Assembly: GCA_023078555.1 (NCBI GenBank)
Contig: CM041200.1
Location: 3,046,001-3,110,000 of the forward strand
DNA: 64,000 nucleotides
From: Ulva prolifera
Taxonomy: Eukaryota; Chlorophyta; Ulvophyceae; Ulvales; Ulvaceae
Direction: 5' to 3'
The notes beneath the pieces were generated by a model that had not been told where the DNA came from, did no database searches, and saw only the letters and a program-made list of their open reading frames with translations. Numbering within the stretch: the stretch's first letter is position 1; each line of letters begins with the position of its first letter. Positions 10,915-22,868 of the stretch are shown piece by piece. A program made the position numbers and the translations under genes.

Positions 10915-12584
10915 TCATGAACCTTTCTCAACAGTGATACCTCGCATAATTTCACATGCTATGGTACATGCAGCATCCTGGCTACATGTGCTTTCGGGAG
11001 CAGCCAGCTTTGACAAAGTTGCTCGATTGGCTAGCAGACGATTCAAACATTCGAATAATAGTGCAGAGCAAGGTGGCTCATAATTGTTGGGCTCGGTGAA
11101 CAGGACTGAGGCGCCAAGGTTGACCATCGCTTGTGCATTCTTTAGCTGATGACCATCGGCTGAGGTGGCAAGCGGCCATAAGACAGAGGGTACACCAGTG
11201 TGCAGCATCTCAGCACATGTCAGCGCACCAGCTCGGGACAGGACCAAGTCACTGCCAGCAAGCTGCACCGCCATGTTGTCAAAAAAGGTTGTCTCCAGGT
11301 ACCGCCTGCTTGCGTGTGCCTCCAAGGTGAGCTCTGCTGTAATGTCAGCGCTGTGTTGATGGTGAATATGCAGTGTCGGGAACACATGAAGGAGGCTAGG
11401 GATGATTGACATCATCGCATATGACAGCTGATCAGATCCTGACGAACCGCCCACAACTGTCAACAACTGCTCATGGCAGTCGAATTGCAAGGTGTCTCTT
11501 GCCGTTTTCTTGCTAGTGGCCCCAAAAGTTTTGCGCACAGGTGTTCCAGACATGAAGATCCTGCAGCACCTTGTAGGTGAGGTGACAAAAATGCATGGTG
11601 TAACTGAAAACTGCGGTATGTGACAAGAACATACTTGTCTTTGGGCAACATTGTGCCAGCAGATGGAAACGATATAAAAACTGCAGTGCTAAGAGGAGCA
11701 AGCAGCTTATTCGCAAGTCCTGCATTTCACAAGTCAGCAGTGATTTTATTTTGAGTTTCACAGCCAGCGATTGCATCGATGGCGTGGTGGTGAGCGGACC
11801 TGGCACTGCGTTGGGTTCAATCAGGAAAAGGGGCATGCCACAGAGAGCTGCAGCCAAACATGCCGGGAACGCAGCGTAGCACCCTGTGCCAATGACAGCT
11901 GCAGGTCGCAGGACACGCAGCTTGAGCATGTGCTGAGCCACTTGTAACAACATTCTGCAGGACGCCAGGCCTTGCATGATATTTGTGGCTGCTGATGGTG
12001 CGGGTGTGAATCAGAGGTACCTTAGAGCCCTCCAAATGTTCCTAATGTCAAGGAGAGGACGGTGAAACGCGGTGTTTGGCATGTCTTCCAGGTTATAGCC
12101 ATGTTTGGATACAATCGCAGCTTCTGGGCCACGCGCATCGCCAAAGAACTTCACCTGTGGAAAGCTAAGCAAGTGACTGTTTGGTAGGCTGCTGCCATGG
12201 TGGCCTGCAACGGTGCGCCGCGTCCGAAGGCTGCACCTGGCAGGTAGGTGCGGCACTTTGCAGTTCATCCGCCACCGCTAGCGCTGGTGTGACGTGTCCA
12301 CCAGTTCCTCCACAAGCAAAAACAAACAATGGTGCCGCAGGTGTTGCACTTCTCACGTGCGATGAGTGGCGTATTCTGCCACAGGTGCGCGTGCACCAAC
12401 ATCGGTTTGGACTGTAGCAAGAGACCATCGATTCTGACGTTCGCGGTCGTGGTGCAAGAATCCTTTGTTTTAGCAGGTGGAGGAGGTCATGACAAGGAAC
12501 AGTTCCCGCGAGCCTGTCCGTGATCGCAGAAACACATCGTCGGCCGGATGACAAACCACCCGCGATGTTCAACGCCGCGGGCAT
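10915..12584 (-). CDS. murG: MurG, UDP-N-acetylglucosamine:undecaprenyl-PP-MurNAc-pentapeptide transferase (nuclear, plastid-type)
   Basis: Glycosyltransferase (GT28) that makes lipid II in peptidoglycan synthesis; in plants and algae that keep it, it acts at the plastid. Minus-strand exons: 12584-12237, 12154-12021, 11954-11800, 11719-11635 and 11560-10915 (stop). They total 1368 bp, 455 aa, with exact phase matching. The first ~90 residues (R/S/A-rich) fit a plastid transit peptide. Motifs: VFACGGTGGHVTPALAVADEL (G-loop 1), VKFFGDARGPEAAIV, AVIGTGCYAAFPACLAAALCGMPLFLIEPNAVPG (family: GGY...HEQNAVPG), GLANKLLAPL...FISFPSA, PKDKIFMSGTPVRK, VVGGSSGSDQLS (G-loop 3), DLVLSRAGALTCAEM, and DGHQLKNAQAM. 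The usual HEQN glutamate-glutamine pair is IEPN here and GGY is GCY, so some donor- or acceptor-site drift exists. The introns rule out bacterial contamination. The start could also lie at a downstream Met in exon 1. Confidence 0.92.
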
Positions 12585-12989
12585 GTGAAGCCGACCTACC
12601 GGTTACATAAATATGTGCTGACACTTTCAAAGCTGATGCAGGCGCAGCGGTTTGAGCTGATGACGTGGCTATACTTCAGCATCAAGAACTGCTGCGGTGG
12701 AAAAAAATACATTGGCAGGAATGCAAGCTGTTCTGTATCCGATATTCCCGAATTATGGCACTGCTGCATCGCTACCTTGGCCGTTGCGATGCGGTTGCAT
12801 TGCATTGCGGTCAAAGGGCTCGGGCGGTCAAAGGGCCGCTGTGTCTTGAGGAGGCTTGCGCCATGTCCTTCTCGCAGTCATACCGCGTCCCCTAGGGAAC
12901 TCCGATGTGGCAGCCGTATTCGGAATTTGTGGGTCTGGTGCCCGGGGAAGTCCTGGAAGTATCCCAGAGGATTCAAGTCTTGTGAATAT
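12585..12989. other. 5' flank of MurG, no gene seen
   Basis: About 400 bp upstream of the MurG start. Open frames on both strands are short and unrelated to known families. Presumed promoter; no motif could be assigned. Confidence 0.5.
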
Positions 12990-15925
12990 TGAAGTTTCTA
13001 CAGCCCCACACAATCGCCACCCATGCCCCGGGGGGTGTGCACTGCCAGGTGCTGGGGGTTACCCACGCTCCGGTTGGCCCACATGCCATCCGGCCTGAGC
13101 AGTGGGCCGCCCCTCGGGATCCTCATCAGCTCAGCGATCGCTTGTTGGCCTTTTCCTTTGGAATGCCCGGCTCTGCCCAGCACGCAGGGTGGGCGGAGGA
13201 TGCATCGCTAGAGTTGCTTGTGGCACAGCCCTCGTGCCTCTGGTGCAGCCTGGTATTGGCAGTCTCATTTGCTTGAAAAAGAAAAATAGCCGCGCAGCCA
13301 TTTTTCTTGGAAACGAAGAAGGCTGGGCACCTTGAGCAAAGTGATTTGGGAGATATGTGGATGGATGTGCATCTGGGTCTGCGCGCATGGGCAGGGGTGG
13401 GGATTCGCATGTTCCCAGAGTAGGGGGGCTGGGGGGATAGCTGTGTGTGGGCCCGTATCGGCGCTCTGGGGTTTGCTTGTGGGGGTCGCAGTTTGCTATA
13501 TGCCGGGTTCGGCCGGGTGCTTGTTCCATGCGGGCTGCTGGCTTTAGGTTGGGTGCGTTGGTCTGGGTTGGTAGACCCATTCTTGAGCTGCTTGCTGGTT
13601 TCGTGGTCCTACCTGCCTCGTTGCTTATGTCCCTGTAGCCCGCAAGCAGGCAAAACACCACATGCGGACTGGTCTCATTTCTGCTAATACTTGCTTCTTT
13701 GCTATGTCCTGCCTTAGCATCCGCAGTCGCATGCATGTCAAAGTGCATGCTCGAAGTCATACACAAGAGTGTGTGCACGCACGCACGCGCCCAGCCAACC
13801 AAGAGGGTCGGCACGCCTCACAGGACCATTTGCCTGTGACCAGCGAGAGATCGTTGGACAGGGAACTGCGAGTCCCAACAAACTGCCATGCCCACGTGGC
13901 GTGCCATCAGCTGGGCAGCAGCTCGGTGTCCATGTGTGCGGGTCTGGGTTTGTGGAGGTGTTGGCGAGCGCGGGTGTTACGATGGGCTGCAGCGCCTGAG
14001 TGCCATGCTTTGTGGAGCGGCAGCGGTGGCGTTGGTGTGCAGTGTGCCTCTTTTGATGGTATTCGCAGTCCCTGTTGTATTACCTGCCTCTATGGCTTTG
14101 TCTTTGCCACATCCATCTGAACACACCTGCTGACGTGCTGCTTTCGAAGCTCAACCCCACACACAGAGCTTCTCCGGATGTGAGAGAAAAACCCGTACAC
14201 GCCTTTGGGTTCTCAACCATCCCGTGGTGCCCACCAGCAGACGTTGTGATCTACCCACGTCCAGGGCCCAACCCTGGTCTCCCAGAGGCGCATAGTGCGG
14301 CAACATACTTGCGTTCTTTCTGGACATGCTGATAGCACGCCATGAGGGCAAGGCAGTCTTGACGGGGCTCACTGTCCCGTCCTGCGACCTTTCGTCGCTC
14401 ACTAGCCGTCCGACCTGAACACCTCCTCCCGCCGGCCTCCAGTTCCGGGCGCCGCTGCATTTGCTTCTGCCTGGGTGAAAATGGTGTCGCTGAGTCGGTG
14501 TGCCGCGCAGAAGCGGCTCTCTTTGTGGGTTGGTGAACGACCCGGGGGGTTCTGGGTGTGCGGGCTGGGGGCCTCCTGGCATGTTGTGGGGCGGCAGCAG
14601 AAGGGCGTTCAGGTTGGGCTGCCTCAGGGCTGCGTGGACGGCGACGGGGTCGTCCTGTGCATGTGCGGTCCAGGGGGAAGGGGGCGTGCGTTTGAGGGTG
14701 AGCATGTGCGCATGTGGGCGGATGTGTGTCTGTGGGTGTGATCATGTGCGTGTGCGCGAGGGCATGGGGTGTATCGCGGTCTTGATTTGCGCAATAGCCG
14801 TCCACGTGTGAGACCTCCTGTGCCTGCGTCTGCTGCTGGCAGTGGCGGTGGTGTGTCTGCTGTTGCACGTTGTCCCAGCTGTGCTACCTGCTTCCCGACT
14901 TTGCCCTTGTAACACACCCCAATCATCTGCAAAGCCGCGTGCGAGGCGGCCCAACAGGTGATCGCCGCCCCGGGACTCCGGTCTGCAGGGGGCAGCAGCT
15001 CTCAGACCCCCCACCCTCCCCAAATAAAAGCAGTATACACACCTCTGCACAGCCCTCCCATCCGAAGTCCGCACTGCGTCGAGGCATTGGCAGCCCTGGC
15101 ACAATGACTACATGCCATACAGCCACCTACCACACTGCGTGTCGGGCGAAGCACAAGCGCTGGACGGCGGAGACCTACAGGAGATGGTGCCCTGTGGGCA
15201 AACAGGCGCGGCTCGCCGCTCGCGCCAGGTGGCCAGCGATCGGTGAGAGGTCGTCGGATGGGATCGTCAGTCCGGTCACCCGCGTCTTGCCAGTGTGGCA
15301 AAGCGTTTGTCGGAATTACACAGGTGCAGGCTGAACGGCGAGCCGCCCGCGGTGTCCTCGTCGCTCTCTCGCGGGCCGGGCGCCGTCCGAGGCTCGGACG
15401 CGCTGGTAGGCGGCGTGTGCTGCCTCGCCCGCGTGCCCCGGCCCCCGCACACGGCGCGCCTCGGCCGTGATCCGTTCCGGGTTTCGCGGATGGGGGTGCC
15501 CCCATGTGTGTTGTCCCGGCGCTCGGGGCTGGCCTGATCGGGGCATTGGGGCGGGGGTCCTGGGGGCCCCCGGCGGCTTCCGTGTGGGGCCGGCGCCGGC
15601 CGGGCCGCTGCATGGGGCTGCCGCAGCCGCGCGGGCGGCGGGGTCGTGTGGCGTGTTGGCGTGTGGGTTTGTGGGTGCTTGGGTGTGTGTTTGGGTTTGG
15701 GTCTGGGCCGCGTGCGGGTGCGTGGGTGCGTGGGTCGGGTTTCAGTGTGTGGTTCGTGTGGTAGTGTGTGGGAGCGTGGGGGTGTGTGGGTGCTTGTTCT
15801 GCCTTGGCGTTGGCTGTTGCTCTCCTGCTGCGTGCGCATTGCGTTGTTCGTGCTCTCCCTTTTGGTCCTGGCGGTGCTACCGGCCCCTCCGGCTTTTTCC
15901 TTTGTAACACACAGGTGCAGGCAAC
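12990..15925. repeat. GC/TG-rich block of degenerate, partly inverted repeat units
   Basis: About 3 kb with GC well above the neighbours, highest near 15300-15650. Two recurrent modules are visible. Module 1, about 75 bp, at 13850-13925 (+), 14335-14415 (-) and 15235-15312 (+): reads as GYGAGMGRTCGT-GGAYRGG ... CGTC...TGCC...TGGCRTGC. Module 2, a unit tail, at about 13600-13640, 14070-14130, 14875-14920 and 15870-15918: TGCTACCTGCYTCC followed by CTTTGYCCTTTGTAACACAC (best in the last two). Each tail is preceded by 200-400 bp of TGTGGGTG/GCGTGTGG low-complexity sequence. A segment at 14498-14630 is shared with 6097-6226. Long open frames here (for example 15002-15934, minus) are P/R-rich by-products of composition. 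Probably a decayed transposon family; class unknown. Confidence 0.6.
14498..14630 (+). repeat. Second copy of the dispersed repeat at 6097-6226
   Basis: Starts CGGTGTGCCGCGCAG, contains GTGTGCGGGCTGGGGGCCTC and GGGGCGGCAGCAG, and ends TTCAGGTTGGGC. Same orientation as the copy at 6.1 kb. Here it forms the head of one unit of the repeat block. Confidence 0.75.
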
Positions 15926-16862
15926 CAGCACCATGGCGGCTGACAGCCTGGCCCCCTGCGCACAGTCAGCTAGATGCAGAAACGCAGATTTTTTAATGTC
16001 CAGCTGAAGCCATCGATTGAGTCACAATCAATGCTGGTGGCATACCCACACTTGCGGAGCGGCCGGGTATCTCAGCCAGATACCTCAGCCAGTTAACATA
16101 TGTACACCACCTCACACGACCGACTCAAGACATCGACTCACTGTCGTTGAGTTGGCCCCGTAAGAAACGTTCTGAGCATCCCATGTCTCCTGAACAGCAG
16201 GGGTGGACCGCGGTACAGATGTGCGAAGCACATTCTTCTGGGCGGCGTTGCGCCGCGCCGACCGTTGCAATCGATCTCGCAGGCCACGCTTGTGCCACGG
16301 CTTCGCTGGTCATGACGCAGCAGGTTCACTTCGTTGATGTCATGCACGTTGTCTTTGGATATGCGTCCCAGCCAGAAACTGGCGTGTTACTTGATGAATG
16401 CAACACAATACTTCGCTCGAGGCTTTGTCTGACTGACAGTCGGCGTGGGTCAGCCAGCCTGATCGCATCAATGTATGCTCGAGTAGCACCGACAAACGGT
16501 GGCATTCCCCGTTATAACCCTTCTAGGTGACAATTTCAGGTGATTGTTATAATTCCGGGTGATCGGGCGCCCCCACTGCGCATCTGCCAGACCCCCGATG
16601 ACGAGCCTCGCCGCTGACAGCTTGCTATCTTGGTATGATCGTTCTTGCGCCGGAGCGCTGACTCAAATGCATGCAAATCAATCGTGTTCACTGATGCTGC
16701 ATATGCATAATGAAAATTTCATGCCGCATCAACGCCACTGTGTCTGATCGGTGTGCAGAAGTGCCCTTGGAGTCTCGTGCGCCTAGACCGAGGTACACTG
16801 AAAAGCGTCCATAATCAAAACTTGTCACGGCGTTCCAGGCGTGGACCAGCTGTCAGGCAGAC
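15926..16862. other. Spacer upstream of the PRAF-like gene
   Basis: No gene recognised. Contains a short tandem at 16063-16090 (GGTATCTCAGCCAGATACCTCAGCCAG) and the presumed promoter of the gene starting at 16863. The frame at 16147-16530 has no motif. Confidence 0.5.
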
Positions 16863-19800
16863 ATGTCAGCGGATATCTCTGCGAGCCAATCACAGCAGCA
16901 CTATCTGTCCGTCATCCGAAAGGGCGATGTTTTGGGGAAGTACGGGAGGCAAGGCAAGGGGATGAAACCTCGATTTTTGATTCTCAGCAGGGATGGCCAG
17001 CGTCTGGAGTTCCGGGGGAGGGGCATGCACCGCATTCCGTTCAAGTCGGTGATGCTTGTCGCTCCGGGCCGGGAGTCTGCCAACTTCAAGTCCAAAGATC
17101 GCGATCTTCACAAGGTAAATCCAGAGAAGTTTCGCGCGCTCAGCAGGATCTCCTTTAGTATGCACTACTATGACGCAGACGGCTTCTCCCGGTCGCTTGA
17201 CATTCAGTGTCTGGAAAATCAGCAATTGCAGCGCAGCCCAGATGATCAGTACGAAGTTTGGTTTAACGGACTGTCGATGCTGGTGCGCTTCCGGGGTGCT
17301 GGACAGCCACTGCGTTTGCGCAGGACTGCAAGGCATACTCGCAGTTGTTCCTTTTGATTCCCATTGGAGCCTCCTGTGCAGGTCCAAGTTGTTCGCACTT
17401 ACGACCATATACCACAAGCTTTGCTTTCAGTTCATGCAAATCATATGTTAACTTCAGATATGACACTGACGGAGCAAGGCTCTCAGAGCTCCAACCCATC
17501 GATAGCACGCGCCTCAGCTCCTCATGGTCCTGTCGGCACTGTTGTGGCGGGGCAGTTGAGGGCGTCTCCTGATCAACCCGAAGACACGTATTCTGAAGTC
17601 TCGTACAATACGCATACTAGTACAGACATTGAGAGTTTCAACGGTCGGCCAAACGCAGCAGGGAGCTCAGTGTCTGCCAGCGACAGCGGCGTTGCTGCTT
17701 GGTGCGTGTATCCCTGTCCCCTATGAAAACCTTTTTCAGCTGGGCTCAGTCCACACACTGGCAGTTTCATCACAATCTAGTTGCTAGACTGTCTCTGCCT
17801 GGCATGTGTCCGCGTCCAGCTCAACAATCTTACTCAGAATCCGGTCTGATGATGTAGGCAGAGCTCAGGCAAGGTGCCGATAGGTCGGAATTCGATGAAT
17901 GAAATCAGTCGAAATGGAAGTGATAGTAATGGTGTGTTTGTGTGTGGTCGGGATATCTTGAAGACAGACGGTGCCAAGCAATGTGCTGTGGCCCCGGCCC
18001 TTTGGCGCTTGGATGCTCTTGGAGGAATCGACGTTCAACAGGTGGGCACTGAGTTGTTGTTGCAGCCCGTCGAGCACTTGCATCATGCATGCTGATTGTG
18101 TCTCGCTTTTGCAGAACCATTGTTGTAAACGGCTGCTCCTGTCTCTCGATCAGCCCATGTGGTGAACCCTCTAAGCACCTGCATCTCCACATATCCTCAT
18201 TGTATGCCTGCCATCATGACCCCTCGGGTATTCGTGTATCCAGTTCGCTGGACAGAAGCTCCGCACAATTACGTTGAGCGCGGCATGCAGACAGCAATGG
18301 CGGACCGCGCCATAATTGCAATCACCACCTCTGGGTCTGTGTACGCCTATGGTACCACTGCCGATGGTGAGACATTTGCATCAGTCACGCGCCTGCAAGG
18401 CCTTCTGAACCACAAGTGCCGGCAGATCACCTGTGGCCACTCTGCTACATTTGTCCTGACCTCCAGCGGAACCCTCCTTGCATGGGGCCGATGTGCCAGC
18501 GGCCTCCTTGGCACCACATCGCGGGCATCCATATTCTCACCTAAGCTCATCAAATTTGTTCAGCCGGGCGTGTCTCCACGTGAGCTGCGCATGCGCTCCA
18601 TCTCTGCCGGGATGCACCATGCCGCGGCTGTCTCAGACGGTGCGAGGCTGCCTCTGTCGCTGCAGTGCACTGCCTTGCCACTGAATCTGCGTGCTCTTGC
18701 ATGTCCATGTTGCTTGGTGCTAGTGGTTTGCATCTGTAGGCATGATGCTCTTTACTTGGGGCGATGGCGCGTATGGCAGACTGGGCCACGGCAGCATGGA
18801 GAGCTGCTATGAGCCACGTCAGGTCACGGCACTCCAGCACCGCCGAGTTGCAACAGTTTCCTGTGGGCACTACCATACTGCCGCAATCTGCTGTGACATG
18901 GCTTCCTCTGGTCAAGAAGACTTCATGCACAGAACACCCGATGCAATGGAGAGCTACGATGACTCACTCGGGCGCGAAAGCTTAGCCCGCGCATCCATGA
19001 CAACGCTGCAACATGCCAGTGGCACTCTATACACATGGGGAGGTGTTTTTGGCACACAAGGGAACTTCCTCAGCAGTTCAAATGAGGGTTGTTTAGGCTT
19101 GCAGTCGCTGGAAAAGCATGAGGGAGTTGACAAGCCGCATGCAGTCGAACTATCTGATGTTGTGGACGTCGCGTGCGGGCTGAACTTCACGGTCGCAATT
19201 ACGTCGGCTGGGGCTGTATATCAGATGGGCTCAATGCTGCGGCAGGGACCTGTTGCAGCAGCACCTTGGGAAAGTGCAGCGCAGCCGTCCCGTGTACGAG
19301 GCGTGCTCAGTGATCTGCATGCGGTGAGGGTGACCAGCGGCCGCTCGCACGCTCTTGTTGCCGCTCGGGCAGCACATCCGGACGCAGCAGGGGCTCTGCC
19401 AACAGTGCTGGTGAGCTGGGGGAGCAATGAGAATGGGCAGCTGGGGCGGCAGGTGCCCGCAGATCGTACTGGCAACGTGAGCCACCGCCGCGTTCCGGGC
19501 GAGCCTTTGATGCCGTCTCCAACGGAAATCATGCACTGGCTCACTCCAGCGCTGCTGGGGGACTTGCGCCACAGTCCAATCACTAGCATGTCTGCCGCTG
19601 CTGACACATCTTGTGTTGTGGTACAGCTAGCTCGTGGCATGCTGGCCACGATGTCACGTAGCACAAATTCATCGTCCCTGCGTAAGACCACGTCCAGTGT
19701 TCCGCATGGTAGCCCCATTAATCGTGGGCGATTACATCAGGCGAAGGCGCTGCTGCAGACGGTGCGGCCGGGTGGGCGGCTGCCGGAGCGCGCTGAGAAA

Positions 19801-22346
19801 CAGCAGCGGCCTCAAGCCACCAATGCTGCACAGCCAGGTGTCGTGATGCTGAACAGCACCATGCCTCCAAGCTCGTGGGTCAATCACAAGGCCGCTGGGC
19901 CAAGGGCGCCGCATCTTGTTCGCTCCAGCAGCGCAGAAGCGGTTCCGGACCTGATGATGGGCCCGAAACGAAAGCCAGCAGTGCTTTTGCCAACGATCCC
20001 GCCCTCTCTGCAGTCGTCTGCACACGCACCTGCTTCACAGGCACTACCCCTGGAGCCATCAGTAGACATCGGGACAGGAGATATTGAGGATGAGAAAGAC
20101 GTGCCCCCTCCTGCGCTGGCGTACGGTTCGACAGCTGAGATGATGCGCAAGCTGAATAGGGATGGTGGGAGGCTGAAAGGTCTCGCCAGTCTGCCAGCCT
20201 CTCCTGCAACAGGTGCGAACAGAGCCTGCGTCTGCTGGTTTTGGTAGCCAATCTGCATAGACGACTCTGGTGGTGCGGACACTGCAGGTGACTCAGGTTG
20301 TGTGTCGGGACTCGTTGGCATTTGGGTCTAATGGCAGATGCAAGCATGCGTGCATGCTAGTATCAGCAGATACATGCTACGATGGTTTGGAGAGTGCTTT
20401 CAGGTAGCACAAGTCGCGAAGTAGAGAAGCAGGCAGTGGAAGACCGGCTAGCGTGGCTGGAGCAGGTCATCAATGACCGCAACATGGGCTTCAGCCTCAC
20501 CGGCAGTGCTCCAGAGGATGACGCTGACGAATCCGCCGCCCCTCAGGACAGCCAACGATCAGGAAGACTACCAGATGCCCAAATCGAGGACCTTGCAGGC
20601 CTTCTTGCTGGTACGGGATGCTCTGTCACCATCGAGTACACCTCAGCACAGTTTCTGCGGATGTCCGCTGTGACACAAGTGGTTCAATGAAGCGTTTTGA
20701 AATAGAATTTCAGGAAAGGCTGGCCATGCTGTGCAGAGTTCCAGCCGACAGAGCCCCATAACCGACCGCGGAGACCGCACAGTGCCTCTGCAGCAGCGAT
20801 GGCCGGACATGTTGCTATGGAGCCACCAGCTGCCATAGGAACTGACCTGCCAACGGCGAAAAACGGCAACGGCTTCAAGTCTCCGCTAGCCACTCCACAT
20901 CGGGTCACCGCACAAGCCTCACAAGGCCAATCGCATGCTATGATGCTGAACCCGCCGCCTCCGCCGGCGGTCCACAAGCCGTACCGCATGCAGGGGGTGA
21001 ACAGCCCAGAGGCCTTGCGGATGCATGATGGTGTGCATCTGCATGGCAAGGACACCATGCAAGCTGAGGTCGCACCTTTGCCTGCAGCCGACTCGGCTGT
21101 TGCCGAGTCTGCCCTTCATCTTCCAACCCCATTGACCCAGCCAACTCCACTGGATCAGGCTCAGCCTGTGACGGATGCGTCAGTCGCTCGCAATGCGACT
21201 CAGGTTACTACCCGAGTCCCCGACATGGGTACAGTAGCCCCGCCTGCCGTTGACGGGGAACATGCAACCGACTCTGCAGTTCCTCTGCCTGGAACTGCGG
21301 CGATGTCCTCACTGCCTCCAGGTTTCGCGTTCGTTAATGCACAAGAGACGGTGGCCCAGGATACGCAGGCGGGCGCTGCTGAGTCACAGCGGCAGGAGGA
21401 CCGAGCCGCAACAGTTGCTCAGTCCTCTCCGCAGCATGACCCATTCTCCAATGTGTGGCAGCACCTACAAACACCTGCATCGGGTGCTCAGCTGCTGTCG
21501 ATCTCTAATTCTGAAGTGGGGACCGGTGCTGGTGGGGGGGCACAGAGCAAGGCGGCGGCATCGGCGCCGTCCAGCCAGGCGGCGCCCGCCGCGACGATGA
21601 GTGCTCGAGCATCTTTGCCGCTGATCCAGGACATGACATCCGAGACAGCTGCCCTCAGAATGCAAATCGAGAAGCTGCGCCGGCAGTCTCAGGAGGAAAA
21701 GGAAGCACGGAAAGCAATCGAGGCGCGTGCTCTTGATCTACGAGTGCGCCTTGCTGCTGCTCGTGGAGAGTGTGGTGAGCCAGGATCCGCGCCGAGCGCC
21801 TCAGGGCAGCCGAGGGAGAATCTGACCCGCTTTCGGAGCCTTGTCGAACACAATCCAGTGATCGTTGACTCTTTCTGGGTACCTGTCGATGATGGTGTGA
21901 GCGCGCGCCTTGACGTTGCGGAGTACACAGTGCTCGGAAAACTCAAGTTCAGCAGCCGCCTCTTTGACAACCGCGCCGTCAAGGAATGGTATCGGCAAAA
22001 CAAGCACAAAGTCGAGGTGGGAAACCTGGTAGCTTCAACGTTAGGTGGTGCCCCTCAGCGGGCGTCTCCTGCTCCAGCTGCAGCAGCAGAGACAGTAACA
22101 GATGGACACGATATCACAGGTGCCGCAGTGCAACCTGTGTACGGCGAAGCAGGCACTAGCCATGGTCGTTCTCACCGAGATGGTTTGCAGGAGGGGCTCT
22201 TTGATCCGGCAGGTAATGTCCAGTCTCCAGCAGCGTGGGGTGGCCATGGGGATGCAGGACACGATCCCAATCAAGTGTCGCAAGCTGCTCTGCAGCGATT
22301 TTTGAATGATTCCTTTGCTGCTGGGGGTCCAGACAAGATGCCATGA
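16863..22346 (+). CDS. PRAF-like PH-RCC1 protein with C-terminal BRX-like domain, no FYVE
   Basis: Seven exons: 16863-17282, 17382-17701, 17858-18041, 18291-18639, 18740-20212, 20404-20610 and 20737-22346. Total 4563 bp, 1520 aa, phases consistent. The N-terminal ~140 aa are a PH-like domain as in plant PRAF proteins (IRKGDVLGKYGRQGK.MKPRF.ILS.DG..LEFRG, SLDIQC, YEVWFNGLSML). Exons 3-5 carry RCC1 beta-propeller repeats: GSVYAYGTTADG, CRQITCGHSATFVLTSSGTLLAWG, RSISAGMHHAAAVSDG, LFTWGDGAYGRLGHGS, VSCGHYHTAAI, LYTWGG, VACGLNFTVAITSAG, and VLVSWGSNENGQLG. A long S/P/A-rich linker and a coiled coil (about 21640-21760) follow. Near the C-terminus a stretch from RLDVAEYTVLGKLKFSSRLF to KEWYRQNKHKV resembles the BRX domain. 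The canonical family order is PH-RCC1-FYVE-BRX; here the region after the propeller has almost no cysteines, so FYVE is absent. Likely a phosphoinositide- or GTPase-linked scaffold; function inferred. Confidence 0.85.
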
Positions 22347-22868
22347 GTTCCCACAAACTTACTTTGCGGAAAGGACGTGAACGGCACTGCATTTTCGCAT
22401 GATATTGCACAAACGTTTCGCTTTCACTTGTTGCTCCTGCTTGTCACAGAGCGGAAACGGGCATCTTTGTTGTGACATCACATCATTGAAAGTTTTGTAA
22501 AGGAGATTCAATTCGGCTGAGTAAAGAGCTGCATTTGTACTTGTGATCATAATTAGTGTTGAGCAACCTTGCAGAGCAGTTTTTTTCGACCGCTGTACTC
22601 GATGCCATTCATAAATTTCAACGGCTCTTTTGTTCCAACATAGTATGAGCAAGGCGGCGAATGTTGTACAGTGTACATTCCTTGACTAATGGAGAGCGGG
22701 CCTCTCTGCCAATGCCTATACAGTGCTTGACAGGATATTTCACTAATGACCTACAGTAGCTACGGCCTTCCATGGGGTATAATCAGCATAGCCCAAGCAC
22801 ATAAAATAGGCATGCTGCATCGTCTAAGGTGAGGTGCACCCGGTTCAGTTGCCTGCCACATTCACCTG
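22347..22868. other. Spacer between convergent PRAF-like and ALDH6 genes
   Basis: 522 bp holding both 3' UTRs. No gene, repeat or structured element recognised. Confidence 0.6.

Noticed and set aside
10915-12584. MurG as bacterial contamination
   Set aside because: Four introns with GT-AG signals and exact phases, and it lies between eukaryotic genes.
15002-15934. 310-codon minus-strand open frame
   Set aside because: P/R/H-rich, lies in the GC-rich repeat block, all frames there are unusually open because of composition, and no domain is visible.
18114-18290. Extra exon of the PRAF-like gene starting after TTTTGCAG at 18113
   Set aside because: In the required phase it meets a stop after 16 codons; the acceptor at 18290 keeps the frame and the RCC1 repeat.
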